Shown here: positions 1-6,634 of the stretch, piece by piece
How positions within the stretch are numbered: the first letter of the stretch is position 1
Layout of the letters: the number at the start of each line of letters is the position of its first letter
NCBI GenBank assembly: GCA_009780755.1
Contig: WQZL01000142.1
Location: forward strand, 1 to 6,634
DNA from: Promicromonosporaceae bacterium
GTDB lineage: Bacteria > Actinomycetota > Actinomycetes > Actinomycetales > Cellulomonadaceae
Direction: 5' to 3'
Length of the DNA stretch: 6,634 nt
Made by a program: the position numbers and the translations under genes
The notes under the pieces: model-generated
What the model saw: only the letters and a program-made list of their open reading frames with translations
What the model was told of the DNA's origin: nothing
Database searches by the model: none

Positions 1-91
1 GTGAGTGTCTTGCGCTTGATGTTCTTCTCTGAGAGCTCCTTTGTCGGGAGAGAGGTGCATGTCAGGTGACGCGCACACCCCCCATTAAACT

Positions 92-122
<31 letters not shown>

Positions 123-124
123 CA

Positions 125-157
125 TTTGGCGCACATCGGACGAAGATCCGTCGCAAA
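125..157. repeat. Imperfect palindrome beside the AG tract
   Basis: The two arms are TTTGGCG (125-131) and CGCAAA (152-157), which pair apart from a bulged G at 128. Inside them CGGA (137-140) pairs with TCCG (147-150) around a six-base loop, with an asymmetric internal loop between the two stems. The element begins two bases after the AG repeat ends. It could be a small RNA hairpin or a protein-binding palindrome; neither is shown. Confidence 0.4.
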
Positions 158-254
158 ACGATGCAAATCAGACAAAATGGTTTGGGGGTGATCCTCACCA
201 CCCTCGGAGAGAGACCGGCGGAGCTACACCTGGTGGTTGAGCCTGCAGGAACCG

Positions 255-299
255 TGAACCGGCCTGGGCTCGGTGGGTGACCAGGCCCAGGCCGGTTCA
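255..299 (-). terminator. Probable transcription terminator after tpiA
   Basis: TGAACCGGCCTGGGC (255-269) and GCCCAGGCCGGTTCA (285-299) are perfect reverse complements, giving a 15-bp stem around a 15-base loop. The loop can itself fold through GGT (272-274) and ACC (280-282). In the tpiA direction the structure begins 50 bases after the stop codon. No T tract follows on the minus strand, which is common for GC-rich actinobacterial hairpin terminators. Its place at the end of the gene cluster makes it the best candidate for the end of the operon transcript. Confidence 0.6.
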
Positions 300-313
300 G
301 CAGTTTGCCTAGG

Positions 314-331
314 TTCTGCGACTTCGCAGAA
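314..331. repeat. Small hairpin just past the tpiA stop
   Basis: TTCTGCG (314-320) and CGCAGAA (325-331) are perfect complements with a four-base loop. In the tpiA direction the structure begins 18 bases after the stop codon. The right arm continues into TGACG, so that 324-336 matches 4623-4635 (between yvcK and whiA) at 11 of 13 bases. This suggests a dispersed intergenic palindrome family rather than a lone terminator stem. Confidence 0.45.
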
Positions 332-349
332 TGACGTGAGGTAGGTGAA

Positions 350-1138
350 CTAGACGATGTGGTCCTTGAAGCGGACGATTTTGGCGAACTCTTGGGGGTC
401 AAGGCTTGCGCCGCCTACCAGGGCGCCATCGATGTCCGGCTTAGCCATGATCTCGGCCACATTGGAACTCTTCACCGATCCGCCGTACAGCACGCGGGTG
501 GTCGCAGCCACCTCCGGACCGTACATCTTGGCCAGGGCCTCGCGGATTGCTCCAATAACCTCCTGGGCATCCTCTGGGGTGGCCACCTCTCCGGTGCCAA
601 TGGCCCACACCGGCTCGTAGGCGACAACAACGTGGGCCAGCTCGGCAGGCGACAGGTTGGCCAGGGAACCCTTCAGCGAGTCCACTGTGAATGGCACATG
701 GTTGCCTGCCTTGCGGATTTCCAGCGGCTCACCCACGCAGACGATGGCCGTAATGCCCTCGGCAGCCAAGGCGCGAACCTTGTCGTTTACCAGTGCGTCG
801 GTTTCGCCGTGGTACTCCCGGCGCTCTGAGTGGCCAACGGCGCAGTACGCCACGCCCAGCTTCGCGAGCATGGAGACGGAAATCTCGCCGGTGTACGCGC
901 CCGACTTGTGCTTAGAAACATCCTGGGCGCCATATTTGACGCCCAACTTGTCACCATCTACGAGGGTCTGCACGGAGCGCAGGTCAGTAAACGGCACCAG
1001 TACAACCGCTTCCGCGTCCTCAAAGTCGTGCTTGGCATCGGTTAGCGTCCACGCCAGTTTTTGCACGGTCGCAATGGCCTCAATGTGGTCGAGGTTCATC
1101 TTCCAGTTGCCCGCCATCAGCGGGGTGCGGTTAGCCAT
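350..1138 (-). CDS. tpiA: Triose-phosphate isomerase
   Basis: This 262-residue enzyme interconverts dihydroxyacetone phosphate and glyceraldehyde 3-phosphate in cytoplasmic glycolysis and gluconeogenesis, as a TIM barrel that normally acts as a dimer. The active site is complete: Asn11 and Lys13 in AGNWKMN, the electrophile His103 in AVGHSERR, the catalytic base Glu175 in AYEPVWAIGTG (whose 176-183 stretch is the mobile loop 6), and the phosphate-binding YGGSV at 218-222. The frame stays open for about 500 bases upstream, through pgk. The ATG at 1136-1138 is chosen because the family N-terminus MANRTPLMAGNWK begins there and a GGAGGG ribosome site lies 8 bases before it. The gene starts 4 bases after the pgk stop, so translation is probably coupled. 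Length and motifs are normal for the family. Confidence 0.98.
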   Translation of the reverse strand: MANRTPLMAGNWKMNLDHIEAIATVQKLAWTLTDAKHDFEDAEAVVLVPFTDLRSVQTLVDGDKLGVKYGAQDVSKHKSGAYTGEISVSMLAKLGVAYCAVGHSERREYHGETDALVNDKVRALAAEGITAIVCVGEPLEIRKAGNHVPFTVDSLKGSLANLSPAELAHVVVAYEPVWAIGTGEVATPEDAQEVIGAIREALAKMYGPEVAATTRVLYGGSVKSSNVAEIMAKPDIDGALVGGASLDPQEFAKIVRFKDHIV

Positions 1139-1142
1139 GTGT

Positions 1143-2354
1143 TCAGCCCTCCAGAACAGCAATGCCAGGGAGGGTCTTGCCCTCCAGGAGTTCCAGCGAC
1201 GCACCGCCGCCGGTGGAGATGTGTGAGAAGCCAGCCTCATCGAAGCCGAGTACCCGCACGGCCGCAGCCGAGTCGCCGCCGCCCACGATGGAGAACGCGC
1301 CGTTAGCGGTAGCGTCCACGATGCCCTGGGCCACCGCGCGGGTGCCGGCGGCATAGTCGGGGTTCTCGAAGACCCCCATCGGGCCGTTCCAGGCGATGGT
1401 CTTGGCGTCGGCCAGCTTGGCGGCGAATAGTGCACCGGATTCGGGGCCAATGTCCAGGCCCATCTTGCCGCTCGGCATGGCGTCGCAGGGGAAGGTACCG
1501 GCCACGGGGCCGTTGAACTCGTCGGCCACCACCACGTCGATGGGCAGCACGATCTCGACGCCCTTAGCCGCGGCGCGCTCCAGATACTCGGTGACGGTGG
1601 GCACTTGGTCCAGCTCCAGCAGGGAGGAGCCAACCTCATGCCCCAAAGCCTTCAGGAAGGTGAACATCATGCCGCCACCAATCAGGATGCGGTCGGCCTT
1701 TTCGATCAGGTTATCGATAAGGGGCAGCTTGTCGGAGACCTTCGCGCCGCCAAGGATGACGGCGTAGGGGCGGGCCGGGTCGGTGGTCGCCTTCGAGAGA
1801 GACTGCACCTCCTTTAGCACCAGGTCACCGGCGGCTGACGGCAGGGCGCGGGCCACATCGTAGACGGATGCCTGCTTGCGGTGCACCACGCCAAAGCCGT
1901 CGGAGACGAAGCAGTCCACCATCGTGGACAGCTCGGCGGCTAGGGTCTCGCGCTCGGTGTCCACCTTGGAGGTCTCACGCGGATCGAAGCGCACGTTTTC
2001 CAACAGCGCGATCTCCCCGTCCCGCAGGGCGGAGACGGTGGCCCGCGCGCTCTCCCCGGTCAGGTCGGTGGCCAGGGCTACCGGCTTGCCCAGCAGTTCG
2101 CCCAGGCGCTTTGCTACGGGGGCCAGGGAATACTTCTCCTCGAAGGTGAAGCCACCGGTGGGCTTCGGGCGGCCCAGGTGGGCGGTGACGACCACGCGGG
2201 CGCCGGCGTCGAGCAGGCGGTTAAGCGTGGGCAGCGCGGCCTTGATGCGACCGTCATCGGTGATGGTGGTGCCATCTAGGGGCACGTTGAAGTCGGAGCG
2301 AACGAGTACGCGCTTGCCGTTCAGGTCGCCTAGCTGGTCAATGGTCTTGGTCAT
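1143..2354 (-). CDS. pgk: Phosphoglycerate kinase
   Basis: This 403-residue monomeric enzyme transfers a phosphate between 1,3-bisphosphoglycerate and ADP, giving 3-phosphoglycerate and ATP. The N-terminal, phosphoglycerate-binding domain shows RSDFNVPL (19-26), HLGRPK (59-64), LLENVRF (117-123) and GFGVVHRKQAS (153-163). The C-terminal, nucleotide-binding domain shows GGAKVSDK (202-209), GGGM (226-229), WNGPMGVFE (322-330) and the phosphate loop GGGDSAAA (358-365). All are intact and the length is typical. The ATG has an AAGGA ribosome site at 2361-2365, 6 bases upstream. The gene lies 93 bases after gap, behind a perfect 16-bp hairpin that could lower or separate its expression, and its stop is 4 bases from the tpiA start. 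Confidence 0.98.
   Translation of the reverse strand: MTKTIDQLGDLNGKRVLVRSDFNVPLDGTTITDDGRIKAALPTLNRLLDAGARVVVTAHLGRPKPTGGFTFEEKYSLAPVAKRLGELLGKPVALATDLTGESARATVSALRDGEIALLENVRFDPRETSKVDTERETLAAELSTMVDCFVSDGFGVVHRKQASVYDVARALPSAAGDLVLKEVQSLSKATTDPARPYAVILGGAKVSDKLPLIDNLIEKADRILIGGGMMFTFLKALGHEVGSSLLELDQVPTVTEYLERAAAKGVEIVLPIDVVVADEFNGPVAGTFPCDAMPSGKMGLDIGPESGALFAAKLADAKTIAWNGPMGVFENPDYAAGTRAVAQGIVDATANGAFSIVGGGDSAAAVRVLGFDEAGFSHISTGGGASLELLEGKTLPGIAVLEG
1147..1152 (-). promoter_or_regulatory. Ribosome binding site of tpiA
   Basis: GGAGGG on the minus strand, within the last codons of pgk, is 8 bases from the ATG at 1136-1138. It decides the start of tpiA, whose reading frame is open far upstream. 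Its position inside pgk points to coupled translation of the two genes. Confidence 0.8.
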
Positions 2355-2397
2355 TGAGAATCCTTGGAGTTGGTTTCGGTGGTGGTTTGGCGGACAT

Positions 2398-2436
2398 AGC
2401 CAGACGCCCGCGCAATTTGGGCGCGGGCGTCTGGCT
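2398..2436 (-). terminator. Strong intercistronic hairpin between gap and pgk
   Basis: AGCCAGACGCCCGCGC (2398-2413) and GCGCGGGCGTCTGGCT (2421-2436) are perfect reverse complements, forming a 16-bp GC-rich stem with a seven-base loop. In the direction of transcription the stem begins 11 bases after the gap stop and ends 43 bases before the pgk start. No T tract follows it on the minus strand, so it may be a partial terminator, a barrier to 3' decay that protects gap mRNA, or a processing site. These cannot be told apart from sequence. A C/A-rich, apparently unstructured stretch leads from it to the pgk ribosome site. Confidence 0.6.
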
Positions 2437-2447
2437 TTATGGCTTGC

Positions 2448-3452
<1,005 letters not shown>

Positions 3453-3458
3453 GTTCTG

Positions 3459-3463
3459 CTCCT
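3459..3463 (-). promoter_or_regulatory. Ribosome binding site of gap
   Basis: AGGAG on the minus strand lies 6 bases upstream of the GTG at 3450-3452 and fixes that non-ATG codon as the gap start. No ATG in the right frame fits the family N-terminus. Confidence 0.8.
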
Positions 3464-3471
3464 AATTAGCT

Positions 3472-3487
3472 GCACGCCGGTGCGTGC
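3472..3487 (-). other. Small hairpin in the gap leader
   Basis: GCACGC (3472-3477) and GCGTGC (3482-3487) form a perfect 6-bp stem with a four-base loop, 8 bases upstream of the gap ribosome site on the minus strand. It would lie in the 5' leader of gap mRNA. It is short enough to be chance in GC-rich DNA. It could instead be an operator half-palindrome or a structure that tunes translation. I see no clear promoter in the rest of the 117-base gap. Confidence 0.3.
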
Positions 3488-3569
3488 GTAGATGTCTGGA
3501 CGGTATCCCAGTCTAGTCCCGCTTGGAGACCTCGCCGAACCAAATCGTTACCTTTGACTGCTTTAGCGG

Positions 3570-4547
3570 CTAATCGAGGTCTTCGAGGCTCAGTCCGGCC
3601 TCGGTGTCGGGGATGCCTAGATCGTGGGCGCGTTTGTCGGCGGTGGCTAGCAGGCGACGAATGCGGCCCGCCACGGCATCCTTCGACAGCGGCGGATCGG
3701 CTAGAGCGCCCAGCTCCTCCAACGATGCCTGCTTGTGGGCCATGCGTAGCTCACCGGCCTGCCGCAGATGCTCGGGCACGTCATCGGCCAAAATCTCAAA
3801 GGCGCGTTGCACGCGGGCGCCGGCGGCCACGGCGGCGCGAGCGGAGCGACGCAGGTTGGCATCGTCGAAATTGGCCAGGCGGTTAGCGGTGCCGCGCACC
3901 TCGCGGCGGGCGCGGCGCTCCTCCCAGATGACGAAGGTTTCGATGGCGCCCATTCGTTTAAGCATCTCGCCGATGGCTTCCCCATCGCGAATCACCACGC
4001 GATCAACGCTGCGCACCTCGCGGCTCTTGGCCTGCACGCCGAGGCGACGGGCGGAACCCACTAGGGCCAAGGCGGCCTCCGGGCCGGGGCAGGTTATTTC
4101 TAGGGCCATCGAACGGCCAGGCTCCGTGAGCGAGCCATGAGCCAGGAACGCGCCGCGCCACACGGCCTCCGCCTCGGCCACCCCGGCAGAGACCACATCG
4201 GGGGAAAGCCCCCGAATAGGGCGGCCTCGTTGGTCGAGTAGACCGGTCTGCCGGGCCAGCGACTCCCCCTCGCGCACCACGCGCACCACGTAGCGGGCGG
4301 ACTTTCGCAATCCCCCGGCCTGCACCACGATCAGGTCGCTGTGGTGGCCGTATAGGTCGGCCAGGTTCTGCCGCAAACGGGCTGCCACCGACTCCGTATC
4401 GATCTCCGCTTCAACCACAACGCGGCCCGAAATGATGTGTAAGCCGCCGGAAAACCGCAGCATTGCAGAGACTTCCGCCTTGCGACAGGAGATACGGGTT
4501 ACCTTGATCTGCGCAAGCTCTTCTTTCACCTGAGCCGTTAAAGCCAT
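3570..4547 (-). CDS. whiA: WhiA, DNA-binding regulator of division and sporulation
   Basis: This 325-residue protein is WhiA, a DNA-binding protein with a fold derived from LAGLIDADG homing endonucleases plus a C-terminal helix-turn-helix domain; the family has no known nuclease activity. In Streptomyces it acts with WhiB to start sporulation septation, and in Bacillus it affects cell division. Visible family segments are TRISCRKAEVSAMLRF near the N-terminus, GAFLAHGSLTEPGRS and CPGPEAALALVGSARRL in the middle, TANRLANFDDANLRRS, and the helix-turn-helix region around residues 272-307 (KQASLEELGALADPPLSKDA). The length is normal. The ATG at 4545-4547 has an AGGA site 7 bases upstream (4555-4558). 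It lies between yvcK (91 bases, hairpin) and gap (117 bases). Sporulation cannot be inferred, because non-sporulating Actinobacteria also keep this gene. Confidence 0.97.
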   Translation of the reverse strand: MALTAQVKEELAQIKVTRISCRKAEVSAMLRFSGGLHIISGRVVVEAEIDTESVAARLRQNLADLYGHHSDLIVVQAGGLRKSARYVVRVVREGESLARQTGLLDQRGRPIRGLSPDVVSAGVAEAEAVWRGAFLAHGSLTEPGRSMALEITCPGPEAALALVGSARRLGVQAKSREVRSVDRVVIRDGEAIGEMLKRMGAIETFVIWEERRARREVRGTANRLANFDDANLRRSARAAVAAGARVQRAFEILADDVPEHLRQAGELRMAHKQASLEELGALADPPLSKDAVAGRIRRLLATADKRAHDLGIPDTEAGLSLEDLD

Positions 4548-4612
4548 GCGCGAATCCTAGTCCCTATAAATCCACCTCGTTGCCCCGCCTTCACGTAGAT
4601 GGTTGAACAACA

Positions 4613-4636
4613 CCGTCATCCTGCGCAAAATGACGG
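4613..4636 (-). terminator. Hairpin just after yvcK
   Basis: CCGTCAT (4613-4619) and ATGACGG (4630-4636) pair perfectly over 7 bp around a ten-base loop. In the direction of transcription the stem begins 2 bases after the yvcK stop and is followed by a short T-rich run. It may act as a weak terminator or attenuator between yvcK and whiA. Its right half resembles 324-336, so it may instead be one copy of an intergenic palindrome family. Confidence 0.4.
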
Positions 4637-4638
4637 CT

Positions 4639-5592
4639 TTACCTAACATCGCCGAGTACCGAAGCGAAGACGTCGCGGTAGGCGGCGGCTAGTCGGAGCG
4701 AGTCGTGACGGGCGGTGCCATCACCGAGCGCCACCTGCCGCATCACTAGTTTCGCGCCCATTATGGCCGTGGCGCGCTGCGCCTCGTCGATGTCTTCAAT
4801 GGCTGAGGGATCGGCCACCACCACATCCACTCGCAACTCGGGGGCGTGTTGATGCAGGGCTAGCAGGTGATCGACGGCGGTTAGCCCCGAGGTCTCCGTC
4901 TCGACGCCGAGGTTTAGGGCCACACAACGCCGGGCCTTAGTGTCCAGCAGGGCGTCACGAATCTGCGGCACCAGCAGATGCACCAACACGGAGGTGTACC
5001 AGGAGCCGGGGCCAAGCACCACCCAATCGGCCTCCTCAATGGCCGTCACCGCCTCCGCGCAGGCGGGTGGGTTGGCCGGGTCTAACCACAGGCGCTCGAT
5101 CCGGCCTTCAGCTAACGCGACATTCACTTGCCCGGCAACGTGTCGCCTTTCGCCATCCTTTACTACGTCCGCCTTCACCACGAGCGGTGCGGTTGACAGC
5201 GGCAGCACCCGGCCGCGGGCGCCAAGCAGCTTGCCCACCCAGTCGAGGCCAGCCACCGGATCGGAGATCAGTTCCCAGACGGCGGCGATGAGCAGGTTGC
5301 CCAGGGCGTGGTTGTCGAGGGGACCTGCCGTGTGAAAGCGGTGCTGTAATACGGCAGCCCAGAGTCGGCCCCATTCGGAATCGTCGGTGAGCGCGGCCAG
5401 GGCCATGCGCAGGTCACCGGGCGGCAAACCGCCAAGTTCTGCACGCAGACGGCCCGAGGAACCGCCGTCATCGGCCACGGTGACTATCGCGGTGAGGCGG
5501 TCAGAAACGTGGCGCAGCGCCCGTAGCGTCGCGGACAGCCCGTGGCCCCCGCCGAGGGCGACCACCGCAGGATTCGATGATGGCAGCGGCAT
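4639..5592 (-). CDS. yvcK: YvcK/CuvA family gluconeogenesis and cell-envelope factor
   Basis: This 317-residue protein has the CofD-like fold shared with 2-phospho-L-lactate transferase. In Bacillus YvcK and mycobacterial CuvA it is needed for normal shape and growth on gluconeogenic carbon and binds UDP-GlcNAc-type sugars; no enzymatic activity is established. Key segments are ALGGGHGLSATLRAL (12-26), VTVADDGGSSGRLR (37-50), PPGDLRMALAAL (57-68), HALGNLLIAA (95-104) and GPGSWYTSV (194-202). The usual QPGET-like segment after the NL strand reads NLGVETETSG here (227-236), a local divergence. The ATG at 5590-5592 is 2 bases from the rapZ stop and has a GGGAG site at 5598-5602 inside the rapZ end, so the two genes are probably translationally coupled. 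The family name was assigned by motif and by position between rapZ and whiA. Confidence 0.95.
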   Translation of the reverse strand: MPLPSSNPAVVALGGGHGLSATLRALRHVSDRLTAIVTVADDGGSSGRLRAELGGLPPGDLRMALAALTDDSEWGRLWAAVLQHRFHTAGPLDNHALGNLLIAAVWELISDPVAGLDWVGKLLGARGRVLPLSTAPLVVKADVVKDGERRHVAGQVNVALAEGRIERLWLDPANPPACAEAVTAIEEADWVVLGPGSWYTSVLVHLLVPQIRDALLDTKARRCVALNLGVETETSGLTAVDHLLALHQHAPELRVDVVVADPSAIEDIDEAQRATAIMGAKLVMRQVALGDGTARHDSLRLAAAYRDVFASVLGDVR

Positions 5593-5594
5593 GA

Positions 5595-6527
5595 CTACTC
5601 CCGGCCCAGGTCACGGGTGGTAATGGATACACGCGTGCCCTGCTCGCGCAGGCGTTTTGCTATCTCCTCGGCGATAGCTACCGAACGATGTTTACCGCCG
5701 GTGCAGCCGATGGCGATGGTGGCGTAGCGTTTCTCCTCGGCCAGATACCCGGCCAGCACCGGTTCAAGGGCGTGAACGTATCGCTCAATGAAGTCGAGGG
5801 CGCCGGGACGAGACAACACATACTCCCGCACGGGCTGGTCACGCCCGGTCAGGTGTCTAAGCTCACTAATCCAGTAGGGGTTGGCCAAGAAGCGCACATC
5901 GGCTACATGGTCGGCGTCCATCGGCAGGCCGTACTTGAAGCCGAAGGCAACCACGTTGACCCGCAACACATCGGGCGATCCATCGGCGACCACGGCTCGC
6001 ACCTCGCGAGCCAGATCGTGTACGGAGAGTACCGAGGTATCAATCACGCAGTCGGCCCGCTGCTGCACGGAGACAAGGATGCGGCGCTCCTCGGCAATGC
6101 CATCCATGATCCGACCATCTCCCTGTAGCGGGTGGGGGCGGCGCACGGTATCGAAGCGGCGCACCAACGCCTCATCGGAGGCGTCAAGGAACAGGATGCG
6201 CGTGTTAACCCCGGCCGCCTTTAGATGAGCCAGCGCCTCGTCCAGTTCGGCGAAGTATTGCCGCCCGCGCACATCTACCACCACGGCTAGGCGTTCGATG
6301 GCTGACCCGGCGCGGGTCATCAGATCCACCATAGGGCGGATCATCATGGGCGGCAGATTGTCCACCACAAACCAGTCGCGATCCTCTAGCACGCTCGCAG
6401 CCTGGCTGCGCCCGGCCCCCGACATGCCGGTGATGAGCAGCACCTCCGGCTCCTTGTACGCGGGGGCACGCGTGGTGGCCTCGACGGCCGGGATTCCATG
6501 AGGCACGGTGAGCGGGTTATCCGACAT
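5595..6527 (-). CDS. rapZ: RapZ-type P-loop nucleotide-binding protein (YvcJ family)
   Basis: This protein has 310 residues from the ATG at 6525-6527. The N-terminal half is a P-loop kinase-like domain with Walker A GMSGAGRS (34-41) and FVVDNLPP (53-60). RRPHPLQGDGRIMDGIAEER follows at 129-148. The C-terminal half shows FGFKYGLP (195-202), DVRFLANPYW (210-219) and GCTGGKHRSV (274-283). In E. coli RapZ guides GlmZ RNA decay to control GlmS and amino-sugar supply, and Bacillus YvcJ hydrolyses nucleotides. The actinobacterial role is not settled. The frame also allows a GTG at 6582-6584 (329 residues), directly after a TGA. I prefer the ATG because the extra 19 residues match nothing I know and overlap a hairpin, although neither start has a clear ribosome site. 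It is the first gene of the cluster in the window, 2 bases before yvcK. Confidence 0.94.
   Translation of the reverse strand: MSDNPLTVPHGIPAVEATTRAPAYKEPEVLLITGMSGAGRSQAASVLEDRDWFVVDNLPPMMIRPMVDLMTRAGSAIERLAVVVDVRGRQYFAELDEALAHLKAAGVNTRILFLDASDEALVRRFDTVRRPHPLQGDGRIMDGIAEERRILVSVQQRADCVIDTSVLSVHDLAREVRAVVADGSPDVLRVNVVAFGFKYGLPMDADHVADVRFLANPYWISELRHLTGRDQPVREYVLSRPGALDFIERYVHALEPVLAGYLAEEKRYATIAIGCTGGKHRSVAIAEEIAKRLREQGTRVSITTRDLGRE
5598..5602 (-). promoter_or_regulatory. Ribosome binding site of yvcK
   Basis: GGGAG on the minus strand directly abuts the rapZ stop codon on its upstream side and lies 5 bases from the yvcK ATG. It supports that start and coupling of rapZ and yvcK translation. 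Confidence 0.75.
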
Positions 6528-6558
6528 GACATCAAGGATGCCAGCGAGCGGGACACAC

Positions 6559-6577
6559 CCGGCGGATGCAGCGCCGG
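6559..6577 (-). other. Hairpin in the rapZ leader
   Basis: CCGGCG (6559-6564) and CGCCGG (6572-6577) form a perfect 6-bp stem with a seven-base loop, 31 bases upstream of the preferred rapZ start. It could be a leader structure or the weak terminator of a gene further upstream. Its presence inside the longer rapZ frame argues mildly that this stretch is not coding. Confidence 0.35.
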
Positions 6578-6592
6578 AAGTCACTCAGTACG

Positions 6593-6633
6593 GGTGGCTG
6601 AGTAAGGAGCGTAGCGAATGTGTCGAAACCACC
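6593..6633. repeat. Imperfect inverted repeat at the window edge
   Basis: GGTGGCT (6593-6599) pairs with AACCACC (6627-6633) apart from one G-U or mismatched position. The sequence between reads GAGTAAGGAGCGTAGCGA and then TGTCGA. The pattern GGTGG-TGAG, GCGTAGCGA, GTGTCGAAACCACC resembles a small intergenic palindrome I recall from several Actinobacteria; this is memory, not a search. It lies upstream of rapZ and may run past the window end. Confidence 0.4.
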
Positions 6634-6634
6634 A

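Noticed and set aside
24..55. Possible stem between CTTCTCT and AGAGAGG
   Set aside because: The pairing needs a G-U pair and comes from low-complexity GA/CT tracts that pair easily by chance.
1..69. Open plus-strand frame of 22 codons ending in TGA, possibly the tail of a convergent gene
   Set aside because: Too short to judge; it uses AGA, AGG, TTG and TCT codons unlike the GC-rich genes here, and shows no recognisable sequence.
78..83. Run of six C, considered as part of a 6C small RNA
   Set aside because: The 6C RNA needs two stems with C-rich loops; I could not find matching stems around this run.
1139..1639. Upstream extension of the tpiA frame by 167 codons
   Set aside because: It overlaps pgk in another frame, is rich in Pro, Ser, Ala and Trp with no family match, and the true start has a ribosome site and the family N-terminus.
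3510..3515. TAGACT on the minus strand as a -10 box for gap
   Set aside because: It fits TANNNT, but no acceptable -35 sequence lies 16-18 bases upstream, so a promoter call is not supported.
5688..6128. Plus-strand 146-codon frame opposite rapZ
   Set aside because: It is fully antisense to an intact rapZ and has no recognisable motif.

Overview
The window carries one co-oriented gene cluster, all on the minus strand, read from right to left as rapZ, yvcK, whiA, gap, pgk, tpiA. The rapZ-yvcK-whiA block followed directly by the glycolytic gap-pgk-tpiA block is a classic actinobacterial (Actinomycetota) arrangement. The GC-rich coding sequence, the actinobacterial form of WhiA (with NFDDANLRRS and a C-terminal ASLEELGALADPP segment) and the DGFGVVHRKQASVYD segment of Pgk agree with this. 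I cannot name the genus from the sequence alone.

Layout from right to left. Positions 6634-6528 are a leader or intergenic stretch with an imperfect inverted repeat at the window edge and a small GC-rich hairpin. RapZ (5595-6527) and YvcK (4639-5592) are separated by 2 bases. A 91-base gap with a hairpin just after the yvcK stop precedes WhiA (3570-4547). A 117-base gap with a small hairpin precedes GAPDH (2448-3452, GTG start). A 93-base gap holding a perfect 16-bp stem precedes Pgk (1143-2354), and TpiA (350-1138) follows after 4 bases. Positions 1-349 hold no convincing gene. They contain a perfect 15-bp hairpin that is the probable end of the operon transcript, a smaller hairpin, an imperfect palindrome and an (AG)14 dinucleotide repeat.

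Functionally, TpiA, GAPDH and Pgk are consecutive enzymes of lower glycolysis, interconverting DHAP, G3P, 1,3-bisphosphoglycerate and 3-phosphoglycerate. RapZ is a P-loop nucleotide-binding protein linked elsewhere to amino-sugar control. YvcK is a CofD-fold protein that binds UDP-sugars in relatives and affects cell-wall synthesis on gluconeogenic carbon. WhiA is a DNA-binding protein linked to cell division and sporulation. The cluster therefore joins triose-phosphate metabolism with cell-envelope and division control.

The genes are ordinary, intact core genes, and I found no new defence or mobile system. The less usual material lies between genes: the (AG)14 tract, the two long perfect hairpins, and two small palindromes that share a TGACG-ending arm and may belong to a dispersed repeat family.
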